From contig JAJRSK010000016.1 of assembly GCA_024278835.1 (NCBI GenBank), positions 1 through 50,426 on the forward strand: 50,426 bases of DNA. The letters run 5' to 3'. How positions within the stretch are numbered: position 1 is the stretch's first letter; every line of letters begins with the position of its first letter. The notes below the pieces were generated by a model that worked only from the letters and a program-made list of their open reading frames with translations, did not search any database and had not been told where the DNA came from. The position numbers and the translations under genes were made by a program. Below, piece after piece: positions 34,390 to 43,920 of the stretch. Origin of the DNA: Campylobacterales bacterium. Its GTDB lineage: Bacteria; Campylobacterota; Campylobacteria; Campylobacterales; QNZT01.

Positions 34390-35391
34390 TTATTTAATCC
34401 CTTTATCCGCCCAATACTTTCGAATCATTTCTTTAGTCTCTTTTGGAAGTGGTACATATCCCAAATCTGTTGCGATTTTATCACCGTTATTGTAGGCAAA
34501 ATCCATAAACTTCGTCACTTGCTTGTTTGTCTCTGCTTTCTCTTGCGGCAATAGTATAAATGTCGCCGCTACGATAGGATAAGAAGTCGCACCATCTGGA
34601 TAAGCGATGAGTGCATAAAAGTCATTATCTGGTGTCCATGTTGCATACTTGGCAGCATCTTGAAATGAGCTGAGTGTAGGCAAGATATATTTACCCTCTT
34701 TATTTTCTACTTGTGCCGCTGAAAGCCCAAGCTTTTGCTTGTATGAATATTCCACATACCCGATAGAGTATTTTGTCTGCTCAATATTTGCCGAAACACC
34801 TGAATTTGACTTGCCTGCGACGACATTGCCTTGCCAGTTTGGTTTTTTACTCGCTTTAAACGCTTTATCATCTAGTTTTGATAGATAGTAGGTAAAGTTA
34901 TATGTTGTTCCTGATTTATCCGCTCTGACGGTAACAGTTATCTTTTCGTGTGGAAGTTTCACATCTGGATTGACACTTGTGATTGCTTTATTATCCCAAT
35001 GCGTAATCTTTCCAGAAAAGATACCTGCAACAGCTTTTTCACTTAGCTTTAACTCTCCATCTTTCACGCCGGGGATATTATAAGCAAGCACGATACTACC
35101 AACGACTGATGGAAACATTAAAAGTTTATTTTTTGCTAATTTTTTTGCTTTTAGGGGCTTGTCACTTCCTGCAAAATCTACCATTCTCTTTTTGATAGAT
35201 TTGATACCATCACCTGAACCCGTTGGTGTGTAGTTTACTTTCTCACCCGTCTTTGCATTGTATTGTGCGATCCATGCTTTATAAACTGGTCCAGGAAAAG
35301 ATGCACCCCTACCTTGTAGTTCACTTGCTAACAAAGAAGTTGTTGCCAATGTTGCAGCGATTGATAATGTTACTAATGTTTTAAATGTCAT
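34390..35391 (-). CDS. pstS: Phosphate-binding protein PstS
   Basis: The 333 residues have a signal peptide (MTFKTLVTLSIAATLATTSLLA) and a PstS fold: GRGASFPGPVYKAWIAQYNAKTG, TPTGSGDGIKSI, DFAGSDKPL (phosphate loops), RADKSGTTYNFTYYLSK, and SNSGVSANIEQTKYSIGYVEYSY. The ATG at 35391 is chosen because GGAG lies 6 nt upstream; the longer frame to 35403 would start at TTG within that ribosome site. The Pho box lies 42 bases upstream. It delivers periplasmic phosphate to PstCA. Confidence 0.95.
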   Translation of the reverse strand: MTFKTLVTLSIAATLATTSLLASELQGRGASFPGPVYKAWIAQYNAKTGEKVNYTPTGSGDGIKSIKKRMVDFAGSDKPLKAKKLAKNKLLMFPSVVGSIVLAYNIPGVKDGELKLSEKAVAGIFSGKITHWDNKAITSVNPDVKLPHEKITVTVRADKSGTTYNFTYYLSKLDDKAFKASKKPNWQGNVVAGKSNSGVSANIEQTKYSIGYVEYSYKQKLGLSAAQVENKEGKYILPTLSSFQDAAKYATWTPDNDFYALIAYPDGATSYPIVAATFILLPQEKAETNKQVTKFMDFAYNNGDKIATDLGYVPLPKETKEMIRKYWADKGIK

Positions 35392-35433
35392 TTTACTCTC
35401 CAATTTTGATTTCAGGAGAAGTATAAACTATGA

Positions 35434-35452
35434 CGATTACAAAACGATTACA
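35434..35452 (-). promoter_or_regulatory. Pho box of pstS
   Basis: In pstS sense, TGTAATCG occurs twice 11 bp apart. Eight bases on is -10-like TATACT, and the pstS ATG lies 42 bases past the repeat. Confidence 0.78.
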
Positions 35453-35525
35453 ACTTTATCCCTGTTATCAACTTGTTATCATGATGATATATAGTGTCAC
35501 CGTATCACAATAAAAAGGAGTTGAT

Positions 35526-35630
35526 ATGAAAAAAGAAGAGAAAAAAGAAGTGCTCACATTTGCTGAGCGTTTAGTAAGAATAAGATTGAAGAAAACGAAA
35601 GAGGGAAAATATCTCTTAAATGAAAGTTAG
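35526..35630 (+). CDS. Small basic protein, 34 residues
   Basis: A short ORF (MKKEEKKEVLTFAERLVRIR... ending LLNES) has an excellent ribosome site AAAAAGGAG 5-6 nt before its ATG, is Lys/Glu-rich and probably helical, and is followed by a clear terminator hairpin at 35638. It is divergent from pstS, so it might belong to the phosphate response, though no Pho box faces it. A real gene is likely; function unknown. Confidence 0.6.
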   Translation: MKKEEKKEVLTFAERLVRIRLKKTKEGKYLLNES

Positions 35631-35637
35631 AGCGTCT

Positions 35638-35661
35638 GCTCCATACCTAAAAGTATGGAGC
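35638..35661 (+). terminator. Hairpin between the small ORF and DUF302 gene
   Basis: GCTCCATAC (35638-35646) pairs with GTATGGAGC (35653-35661) around a short CTAAAA loop. It lies between converging genes and may serve both. Confidence 0.65.
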
Positions 35662-35669
35662 AATGTGAT

Positions 35670-36251
35670 TTAGAAGTCACCCTTAGCCGCTGCGTACATC
35701 GCACCGTATACAGTATCTCTCACTTGTTCAGCCATTTTTAACATGTCAGGCTCAAGTGTTTTTCCACCATGAATCATAAGACCCATATCCATAGTATTTA
35801 ACCATCTATCGCCATTGTCATCTTCTTGCAGCATGATACGACAGGGCATAAAAGCACCAAACGCCATAGAAAAATCTAAAAACTTTTGCGCAATTGGACG
35901 AGAACACAAAGAAAACGTTCTTGCATATTTCGTTGGTTTACCACTAGCATCTATAGGAGAACCATCAAAGATAGTGACATCACCAACTAGTGCCATATTT
36001 CCATCACTTGCAACACTCTCGATGATATCTTTGATATCTTCATTTGTAACCTCTGGATCAACTTTAACTTTAATTGACATAGCATCAGCAGTTTTTCCAG
36101 TTTCTAAAACACCGCCAAACATATTCATATAAAGACTTAGTGCCTTAGAATCAAGTGACATAACTGGACCACCAAACTTAACAAATGCAAAAATCAATGC
36201 ACCTACAACCACTAACCCAATAAACGTAAAAATACCTTTAATAAAACCCAT
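35670..36251 (-). CDS. DUF302 domain membrane-anchored protein
   Basis: This 193-residue protein has one N-terminal membrane helix (about 7-25) and a DUF302 domain that contains FDGSPID, YARTFSLCSRPIAQKFLDFSMAFGAFMPCRIMLQEDDNG. DUF302 proteins are small periplasmic or membrane proteins of unknown function, often near copper or redox genes. The start is taken as the second ATG (36251), with AAGGA placed correctly before it; the first ATG (36257) would overlap that site. Confidence 0.75.
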   Translation of the reverse strand: MGFIKGIFTFIGLVVVGALIFAFVKFGGPVMSLDSKALSLYMNMFGGVLETGKTADAMSIKVKVDPEVTNEDIKDIIESVASDGNMALVGDVTIFDGSPIDASGKPTKYARTFSLCSRPIAQKFLDFSMAFGAFMPCRIMLQEDDNGDRWLNTMDMGLMIHGGKTLEPDMLKMAEQVRDTVYGAMYAAAKGDF

Positions 36252-36416
36252 ATACATCCTTCTTAAATATTTTATTTTTAAACAATGCTACACATATCTA
36301 AACTAAAGATATGACAACTATTATTTTTTAAGTAGGGATATTATAGATAAGTTTTTCTTATTTTAAGATTAAAGAGAGCACTATCATGATAATTCGCTTA
36401 TCATGATAGCGTATGT

Positions 36417-37292
36417 TTACGCGTAAAGCTTTGGTGCACCTAACTGCTCATGGATATTGTTTGCCATCGCAGGTTGGATACCAAGACCTTTTGCCAGTTG
36501 TGAAAGGTAGTGTGCTTCTTTGTTTGTATCAAGATCAATCGCCATGAGTGATACTGCATACACTTGTTGTTCCATACCACGGGGGATACTTCTCACAAAA
36601 GCATTGACATCTAGTGGCGCATTGAATTCCGCACGCACAAAATCAGCTTCAGCTTGAGAGATATCACCTAGTTTTGCAATGATTTTCTCTTGCTCATCTT
36701 TATCGATGTGCCCATCTGACTTTGCTGCATTTATCATCGCTCTGATCATAAGTTCAGCTTGCGTAGCGGCTTCTCTTTGATCTACACCGATTGGCAAGTG
36801 CTCACAACGGTCATGTGAAGGATTTGGAACATCAGCATTTTGCGCCTGTGCATACTTTGCAAGTGCACCACCCAAAAGACCACCAAGACCACCGCCACTA
36901 CTATTGTTAGTACCAGCACCACCACCAAGAAGGTTACCTAGTAAGTCACCCATACCTCCACCTTGTGGGGCTCTTTGCTGCTGCTGCTGTTGCTGTCCGC
37001 CACCAAGTAATGAACCGAGTAAATCACCCATACCACCACCTTGACTAGCGCCACCAAGTAAACCACCTAACAAATCTCCCATGCTACCACCCGAAGTAGT
37101 TTTGGCAGCACCTCCACCAAGCAAAGAACCCAAGATATCGCCTAGTGCACCACCACCTTGTGTTTGTTGACTAGCACCACCTTGTAAAGCACTTCCTAGT
37201 AAATTACCCAAGACATTTCCACCACTTCCTTTTGATAAACCACCACTTCCTAGCAAACTTCCTAATATCTTTATCGTATCAATAGCATCCAT
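36417..37292 (-). CDS. DUF533/TerB-like protein with glycine-rich repeats
   Basis: These 291 residues have two parts. Residues 1-150 are a low-complexity array of GGLLGG / GDLLGSLLGG blocks with a run of six or seven Gln from CAG-type triplets (about 36979-37000). Residues of about 165-291 form a DUF533 (YebE-like, TerB fold) domain: QAELMIRAMINAAKSDGHIDKDEQEKII, AQLGDIS, FVRSIPRGMEQQVYAVSLMAIDLDTNKEAHYLSQLAKGLGI. The function is unknown. The repeats may mediate self-association and could vary in length between strains. Two TATCATGATA copies lie just downstream (36382, 36399). Confidence 0.82.
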   Translation of the reverse strand: MDAIDTIKILGSLLGSGGLSKGSGGNVLGNLLGSALQGGASQQTQGGGALGDILGSLLGGGAAKTTSGGSMGDLLGGLLGGASQGGGMGDLLGSLLGGGQQQQQQQRAPQGGGMGDLLGNLLGGGAGTNNSSGGGLGGLLGGALAKYAQAQNADVPNPSHDRCEHLPIGVDQREAATQAELMIRAMINAAKSDGHIDKDEQEKIIAKLGDISQAEADFVRAEFNAPLDVNAFVRSIPRGMEQQVYAVSLMAIDLDTNKEAHYLSQLAKGLGIQPAMANNIHEQLGAPKLYA

Positions 37293-37462
37293 TATAATCT
37301 TCCTTTATTTATTTTATCGTTAGGTCAAATGACCAGTAGCAAACTCATATTCATTCATTATACTAGAATCATATATAATTTTTATGAAATTTGTCTTTTT
37401 AAGAGATAAAGTAAACTATTTTATAACCTATGAACATCTCCAAAATAAATTTTACATACTAA

Positions 37463-37514
37463 AGGGCATCTCTAAAAACCCATTATGAATGACTAGGGTT
37501 TTTAGAGGTGCCCT
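37463..37514. repeat. 52-bp inverted-repeat (MITE-like) element
   Basis: The 19-bp arms AGGGCATCTCTAAAAACCC (37463-37481) and its reverse complement with one mismatch (37496-37514) flank a 14-bp centre. It sits between two divergent genes, so it is not a terminator for either. The outer 13 bases AGGGCACCTCTAA and 20 inner bases recur at 48218 and 48365, so it is a member of a dispersed family. Confidence 0.7.
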
Positions 37515-37586
37515 AAATTTCTTTATCATGATACAAGTCAAATCCTAGTACACTACTATCATGATAATTACGAAAGAAGAGAAACT

Positions 37587-38162
37587 ATGAGCGAAAAAAA
37601 ACTATTTGAAGATTCTGTGAAAAATATGCTCACCATCATCGGTGAAGACCCTAGTCGTGAAGGACTTGTAAAGACCCCTGAACGTGTGTTTAAAGCCTTT
37701 GAATTCATGACAAAAGGCTACAAACAAGACCCCAAAGAGATACTCAACGAAGCCCTTTTTGAAAGCTCAAACGATGAGATGGTACTCATCAAAGATATCG
37801 AGTTTTACTCCATGTGTGAACACCACCTACTCCCTATCATCGGTCGTGCGCATGTCGCTTATATCCCCGACGGCAAAGTGGTCGGACTCTCAAAGATTCC
37901 ACGCATGGTAGAAGTGTTTGCCAGAAGACTGCAAATCCAAGAGCAGATGACTGAACAGATAGCAGACGCCATCATCGAGACGATTCAACCCAAAGGCGTC
38001 GGTGTCGTCATACAGGCAAGACACATGTGTATGGAGATGAGAGGGGTAGAAAAAGTCAACTCCACCACCACCTCTTCCGCCCTTCGAGGAATGTTTCACA
38101 AGGGCAAAACACGCAGTGAATTTTTAAACTTTATCAATTCACCAACAAGCATTAGATTTTAA
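37587..38162 (+). CDS. folE: GTP cyclohydrolase I
   Basis: The 191 residues match FolE along their whole length. Zn ligands are Cys77 and His80 in MCEHHLLP and Cys148 in [13 protein letters not shown]-binding residues are in [38 protein letters not shown]. It makes 7,8-dihydroneopterin triphosphate for folate and, in many bacteria, queuosine. It lies 4 bp upstream of fliI with which it is probably co-transcribed. Two TATCATGATA copies lie in the leader (37524, 37557). Confidence 0.95.
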   Translation: MSEKKLFEDSVKNMLTIIGEDPSREGLVKTPERVFKAFEFMTKGYKQDPKEILNEALFESSNDEMVLIKDIEFYSMCEHHLLPIIGRAHVAYIPDGKVVGLSKIPRMVEVFARRLQIQEQMTEQIADAIIETIQPKGVGVVIQARHMCMEMRGVEKVNSTTTSSALRGMFHKGKTRSEFLNFINSPTSIRF

Positions 38163-38165
38163 ATC

Positions 38166-39473
38166 ATGCCTCTCTCTTCTATCAAAGCAAAACTCTCCGA
38201 CTCCCTAGAAGTACGCTTTGGAAGAGTTGAAAATATCACCGCAACCAACATCGAAATCACAGGACTCAACCCCAGCATCGGTGATATCATCAAGATAGTC
38301 TCTCATCATGATAAGAGCAGAGAAGAACTCTCTATGGTCACAGAACTTAAAAAGCACTCCTTTTTGGTCTCTCCTTTTCGTTATGTCGAAGGATTAAAAA
38401 TAGGCGACGCTGCCTATATCAACGAAGAAGGGCTTAGTATCGGTCTTTCTGATGATATCCTTGGGCGTGTAGTGGATCCCTTTATGCATGCCAAAGATGG
38501 GGGAAAACCTATAAAAGTATCCAAAAAGATGCCTATCATCAAAGCCCCTATCGATGCGATGAAGCGAGGAATGATAGAGAAGCCATTTTCTGTTGGTGTC
38601 AAAAGCATCGACGGACTGCTCACTTGTGGTGTAGGTCAAAAACTCGGTATCTTTGCAGGAAGTGGTGTCGGTAAATCAACACTCATGGGGATGATAGTAC
38701 GCGGAGCCGAAGCCCCTATCAAGATTGTCGCTCTCATCGGGGAGCGTGGGCGTGAGATACCTGAATTTATCGAAAAAAACTTGGGAGGGGATTTGACCAA
38801 TACGGTGCTTATCGTCGCCACATCAGATGACTCACCACTCATGAGAAAATATGGTGCATTTTCTGCCATGTCAGTCGCAGAATACTTTAAAGAACAGGGG
38901 CGCGATGTAGTCTTTATGATGGATTCTATCACCCGTTTTGCCATGGCGCAGCGTGAAATCGGACTAGCCCTAGGCGAACCTCCTACTTCCAAGGGTTATC
39001 CACCCTCTTCACTCACCCTTCTAGCCCAACTGATGGAACGCGCAGGAAAAGAGGAAGGAAAAGGCTCTATCACCGCATTTTTTACGGTACTCATCGAGGG
39101 GGATGATATGTCTGATCCCATCGCTGACCAATCACGAAGTATCCTAGATGGACATATCGTGCTGAGTCGTGAACTCACCGACTATGGTATCTATCCGCCT
39201 ATCAATATCCTCAACTCCGCTTCAAGGGTCATGGGAGATGTCGCCACCAAGGAGCATATCCAAGCCACTATCGAGTTCAAAAAGATGTATGCCCTACTCA
39301 AAGAAAACGAAGTCCTCATCCGAATCGGTGCTTATCAAAAAGGAAATGATGAAGAGCTAGACCGTGCCATTGAGAAAAAAAGTGCCATGGATGACTTTTT
39401 AAAGCAAGATTCTGCCACTAATTTTACTTTTTCAAACACTATAAATGAACTTATGGCTATAATCACCCTTTAA
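38166..39473 (+). CDS. fliI: Flagellar export ATPase FliI
   Basis: The 435 residues match FliI: FGRVENITATNIEITG N-terminal barrel, Walker A in AGSGVGKST (164-172), ALIGERGREIPEFIEKNL, Walker B region DVVFMMDSITRFAMAQREIGLALGEPPTSKGYPPS, and the C-terminal helical domain. It energises the flagellar type III export apparatus in the cytoplasm. It follows folE by 4 bp and has no other flagellar gene in the window, as flagellar genes are scattered in Campylobacterota. Confidence 0.95.
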   Translation: MPLSSIKAKLSDSLEVRFGRVENITATNIEITGLNPSIGDIIKIVSHHDKSREELSMVTELKKHSFLVSPFRYVEGLKIGDAAYINEEGLSIGLSDDILGRVVDPFMHAKDGGKPIKVSKKMPIIKAPIDAMKRGMIEKPFSVGVKSIDGLLTCGVGQKLGIFAGSGVGKSTLMGMIVRGAEAPIKIVALIGERGREIPEFIEKNLGGDLTNTVLIVATSDDSPLMRKYGAFSAMSVAEYFKEQGRDVVFMMDSITRFAMAQREIGLALGEPPTSKGYPPSSLTLLAQLMERAGKEEGKGSITAFFTVLIEGDDMSDPIADQSRSILDGHIVLSRELTDYGIYPPINILNSASRVMGDVATKEHIQATIEFKKMYALLKENEVLIRIGAYQKGNDEELDRAIEKKSAMDDFLKQDSATNFTFSNTINELMAIITL

Positions 39474-39553
39474 TTGTCTTGTTTTAAGCTGTAATTAATA
39501 AATCAGGGTGTATCATTTGGAATGAGACAAAAATTGTCCTTTTTAAAAACTAA

Positions 39554-40759
<1,206 letters not shown>

Positions 40760-40770
40760 AAGGATAAAAG

Positions 40771-41754
40771 ATGGGATTTGATAGTTTAATTGGCGGAAGC
40801 ATCTGGGATGAATATAGCCAAAAAGTACAAGATAGAATGAACAGTCCATTATATATGGGTGAATTCACAGAAGAAGATGCAGCAGCAAAAAATGCGAAAC
40901 TTATTGTAGCAGACTTTGGTGCTGAGAGTTGTGGTGATGCGGTGAGACTTTACTGGTTAGTAGATGAAAAAACCGACACTATTATCGATGCAAAGTTTAA
41001 ATCATTTGGTTGTGGTACAGCTATCGCTTCTTCAGATGTGATGGCGGAACTGACGATAAACAAAACCGTACAAGAAGCCGTAAAGATAACTAACATCGAT
41101 GTGGAATTTGCGATGCGTGACAATCCAGACACGCCAGCAGTACCACCTCAAAAGATGCACTGTTCAGTCATGGCATATGATGTTATCAAAAAAGCCGCTT
41201 CTGAGTATATGGGTGTCGATATGGAGAGTTTTGAAGATGAAATCATCGTCTGCGAATGTGCCCGTATCTCACTAGGTACGATAAAAGAGGTGATTAAACT
41301 CAACGACTTGACTACTGTTGAGCAAATCACAGACTACACCAAAGCCGGTGCATTTTGTAAATCATGTATCAAGCCTGGTGGACACGAAGATAGAGAGTGG
41401 TATCTAGTCGATATCCTCAAAGATGTAAGAAACGAGATGGCAGCAGAAAGTGTGAAAGCTTCAGCTGACTCAGCAGCAACTGGTGGTGATGTAGCATTTG
41501 CACAAATGACATTGGTTCAAAAACTAAAAGCGGTTGAAGCCACGCTTGATGAAAACATCAGACAGATGCTCATCATGGATGGTGGAAACATGGAAGTCCT
41601 TGACATCAAAGAAAACGGTGCAAACATCGATATCTATATTAGATACTTAGGTGCGTGTTCAGGATGTGCAAGTTCTGCAACTGGTACACTTTATGCTATT
41701 GAAGCGACTCTTAAAGAAAAACTTGACGAGAGTATCCGCGTTTTACCTATCTAA
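40771..41754 (+). CDS. nifU: Fe-S cluster scaffold NifU (three-domain)
   Basis: This 327-residue protein has the three NifU domains. The IscU-like scaffold carries Cys in GAESCGDAVRLYW, FKSFGCGTAIASSDV and KMHCSVMAYD. The central BFD-like [2Fe-2S] domain carries V-C-E-C-A and F-C-K-S-C. The C-terminal Nfu domain carries GACSGCASSATG. It assembles and passes on Fe-S clusters in the cytoplasm. A short gap from nifS and a strong terminator at 41762 delimit a two-gene operon. Confidence 0.95.
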   Translation: MGFDSLIGGSIWDEYSQKVQDRMNSPLYMGEFTEEDAAAKNAKLIVADFGAESCGDAVRLYWLVDEKTDTIIDAKFKSFGCGTAIASSDVMAELTINKTVQEAVKITNIDVEFAMRDNPDTPAVPPQKMHCSVMAYDVIKKAASEYMGVDMESFEDEIIVCECARISLGTIKEVIKLNDLTTVEQITDYTKAGAFCKSCIKPGGHEDREWYLVDILKDVRNEMAAESVKASADSAATGGDVAFAQMTLVQKLKAVEATLDENIRQMLIMDGGNMEVLDIKENGANIDIYIRYLGACSGCASSATGTLYAIEATLKEKLDESIRVLPI

Positions 41755-41761
41755 TATTCTC

Positions 41762-41794
41762 AAAAGGGACTTACGTTAAAAAGTCCCTTTTTTT
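41762..41794 (+). terminator. Rho-independent terminator after nifU
   Basis: AAAAGGGACTT (41762-41772) pairs perfectly with AAGTCCCTTTT (41781-41791), with an 8-nt loop and a T-run through 41794. Confidence 0.9.
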
Positions 41795-41861
41795 CATTTT
41801 CCTAAAACAATTTTAATATTTACCGATGTAATAGACAGAATTTATTACAAAGGGGTTCCTT

Positions 41862-43013
41862 ATGCTACATTTCATCATGCCAAAGTCACTTTTCCTGAGA
41901 ATGCGCACCGTACACTATGTAGGTATCGCACTACTCATCATCAATGCACTTTTCTTCACAGATAACCTCATAGGCTCCATCATCCAATACACCGTTGCTG
42001 CTGTTATCTTCATACACGACTTGGATGAAAAGAAAAATGGTGTCGATGCTGCAAATAAGATGCATGATTATCTTGCGGACATGAAGATTAACAAACCCTT
42101 AGATTTAGATTTAAAGTATTCATCTGAGTACAATGAAATGGCGAGACTTATCAATGATTTTACCACGAAACTCTCTTCTTCCCTTGATATCACAGAAGAT
42201 ACTTCAAGCACAAAAGCACTCTCTCTAGAGATGCTAGCATTTTCAAAAAATATCGAAACACAATCACTTAAGATTCAAAACGATTTAGAAAAAAGCTATG
42301 TAGAGATAGAAAACTCACTAAAAAGTAGTCAAGAAAATGAACTCTACGCCAAGGAAACAGGAGAGAGCATTCAAGAAGCTAACAAGATGATTTTACAAGC
42401 CCAAAAAGATATCCATGATTTAAGTGAAAATATCAACGAAAGAAATATACAAGAATCTGAAATCAACGATAGACTTCTAGAATTATCAAGTCAATCACAA
42501 GAGGTCAAAGGGGTACTAAACATCATCTCTGATATCGCTGATCAAACCAATCTTCTCGCACTCAATGCCGCCATCGAAGCAGCAAGAGCAGGAGAGCATG
42601 GTAGAGGATTTGCCGTGGTAGCCGATGAAGTACGTCAGCTCGCTGAACGAACCCAAAAAAGCTTAGCAGATATCAACACCACTATCAACATCATCGTCCA
42701 AGGCATCAACAATGTCTCTGCACAGATGAGTGAAGGTGTAGAAGCATTTGAGACTATCGTCACGATATCAGACAATGTCACATCACAGATACGAGAGAGT
42801 GTCTCATTTATAGAGTTAGCCACAAATAGAAGTACGGAAAGCTCTAAAGAGTCACAGCATATAGAAAATATACTCCAACATACAGGTGAAAGTATCAAAA
42901 AAGCCAAAGAAGCCTCTGCAAAAAATGTAGAAGATATCACACAAGTTAACCACCTCAGTCAACAAGTTTCAGATAAGATAGTCACATTGCAAGAAAAAAT
43001 AACAACTATCTAA
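41862..43013 (+). CDS. Methyl-accepting chemotaxis-type protein without a large sensor domain
   Basis: The 383 residues have two closely spaced hydrophobic helices (about 18-33 and 36-54), no periplasmic domain, a HAMP-like/coiled-coil segment and an MCP signalling domain with the hairpin [43 protein letters not shown]. Two nearly adjacent membrane helices suggest it senses something in the membrane or cytoplasm, as aerotaxis receptors do. AAAGGGG precedes the ATG. It abuts the following opposite-strand gene with no spacing. Confidence 0.88.
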   Translation: MLHFIMPKSLFLRMRTVHYVGIALLIINALFFTDNLIGSIIQYTVAAVIFIHDLDEKKNGVDAANKMHDYLADMKINKPLDLDLKYSSEYNEMARLINDFTTKLSSSLDITEDTSSTKALSLEMLAFSKNIETQSLKIQNDLEKSYVEIENSLKSSQENELYAKETGESIQEANKMILQAQKDIHDLSENINERNIQESEINDRLLELSSQSQEVKGVLNIISDIADQTNLLALNAAIEAARAGEHGRGFAVVADEVRQLAERTQKSLADINTTINIIVQGINNVSAQMSEGVEAFETIVTISDNVTSQIRESVSFIELATNRSTESSKESQHIENILQHTGESIKKAKEASAKNVEDITQVNHLSQQVSDKIVTLQEKITTI

Positions 43014-43337
43014 TCAATAACAAAAGTTCTTAGAGACATACCATTTGGCGATTTCAAGAGAGGAAAAAGACCTCTCTCGTTGGTCATGTGGCAGGGACTC
43101 TAAGCGCAATTTACTCCCTACAATCGTACTCACCATATACGCAAATAACAACGCACCTACGGCAATCATCCAATCATACTCAAACCATACAAATAGCGCT
43201 ATCATGATAGGAAGTATTGCCAAAGCAAAAAAGATACTATACGCCAGAAACTTACAACGCGTCCCTATCATGATAGGAGTATTTTCAATAGCTGGGTACT
43301 CTTTTATGAGGTCATCATCACGCTTAGAAAACTGCAC
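43014..43337 (-). CDS. Small two-helix membrane protein of unknown function
   Basis: This 107-residue protein has two hydrophobic helices (about 34-52 and 56-75) and a basic, Arg-rich C-terminal region (QRERSFSSLEIAKWYVSK). I do not recognise a family. Two TATCATGATA copies 66 bp apart (43200, 43266) both encode Ile-Met-Ile, one in a helix, the only copies between 38.3 and 46.2 kb. It is 4 bp downstream of yajQ's stop, so it is probably in that operon. Confidence 0.65.
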   Translation of the reverse strand: MQFSKRDDDLIKEYPAIENTPIMIGTRCKFLAYSIFFALAILPIMIALFVWFEYDWMIAVGALLFAYMVSTIVGSKLRLESLPHDQRERSFSSLEIAKWYVSKNFCY

Positions 43338-43341
43338 AGGA

Positions 43342-43839
43342 TTACTTTAGGTTGGTAAAGTTGAGTGGCGCGTCGATATCAAGTTCCTTCACCAATGCCA
43401 TCACTGCACGCAAATCATCTATCGACTTTCCTATCACGCGTATCTCTTCACCACGCACTTGGGATTGTACTTTTAGCTTAGATTCTTTGATAGCTTTATT
43501 GACTTTTTTTGCGTCGTCTTTGGAGATGACATCGACGATTTGAAGTACTATCTTCGTATTGCCCCCACCGACTTGATCGCGGCTGTTTTCGTTGATAGCT
43601 TTGGCAGGAATACCGCGCTTTATCGCTTTTGAAAGTACGATATCCACCATCGCTTCTGCCTTTGAGTCACTTGTTGAAACCAAAGTGATACTTTTGCCCT
43701 CTTCATTGTAGGTAATTTCCGCCTTTAAGCCTTTAAAGTCATAACGTGTACTTACCTCTTTTTTTGCTTGTTCGATAGCATTTTTCATCTCTTGTGCATC
43801 GAGCTCTGCTGTGATATCAAAACTGTGTTCTTTTGCCAT
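43342..43839 (-). CDS. yajQ: YajQ-family nucleotide-binding protein
   Basis: The 165 residues match YajQ (DUF520): EHSFDITAELDAQEMKNAIEQAKKEVSTRYDFKG at the start, GGGNTKIVLQIVDVISKDDAKKVNKAIKESKLKVQSQVRGEEIRVIGKS in the middle and DAPLNFTNLK at the end. Some members bind cyclic di-GMP and affect transcription; others are only known to bind RNA or nucleotides. The gene has its own start and is followed by the small membrane protein gene. Confidence 0.93.
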   Translation of the reverse strand: MAKEHSFDITAELDAQEMKNAIEQAKKEVSTRYDFKGLKAEITYNEEGKSITLVSTSDSKAEAMVDIVLSKAIKRGIPAKAINENSRDQVGGGNTKIVLQIVDVISKDDAKKVNKAIKESKLKVQSQVRGEEIRVIGKSIDDLRAVMALVKELDIDAPLNFTNLK

Positions 43840-43920
43840 TATCCATCCTTTTTATAGAGTATAACAAATTCTCCACTAAGCCTATATAAAATAGCTATCT
43901 TCTTTTAGTGAATAATTAAA

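Noticed and set aside
36960-37260. CRISPR-like repeats
   Set aside because: The periodicity is in-frame codons for Gly/Leu blocks and Gln within a DUF533 protein; there are no spacers of constant length.
37463-37514. Rho-independent terminator
   Set aside because: It lies between two divergent genes, upstream of both, and its arms recur elsewhere as element ends.
39526-39538. Iron-responsive operator before nifS (GACAA-AAA-TTGTC)
   Set aside because: The arms are only 5 bp and no second copy is present; chance is likely.
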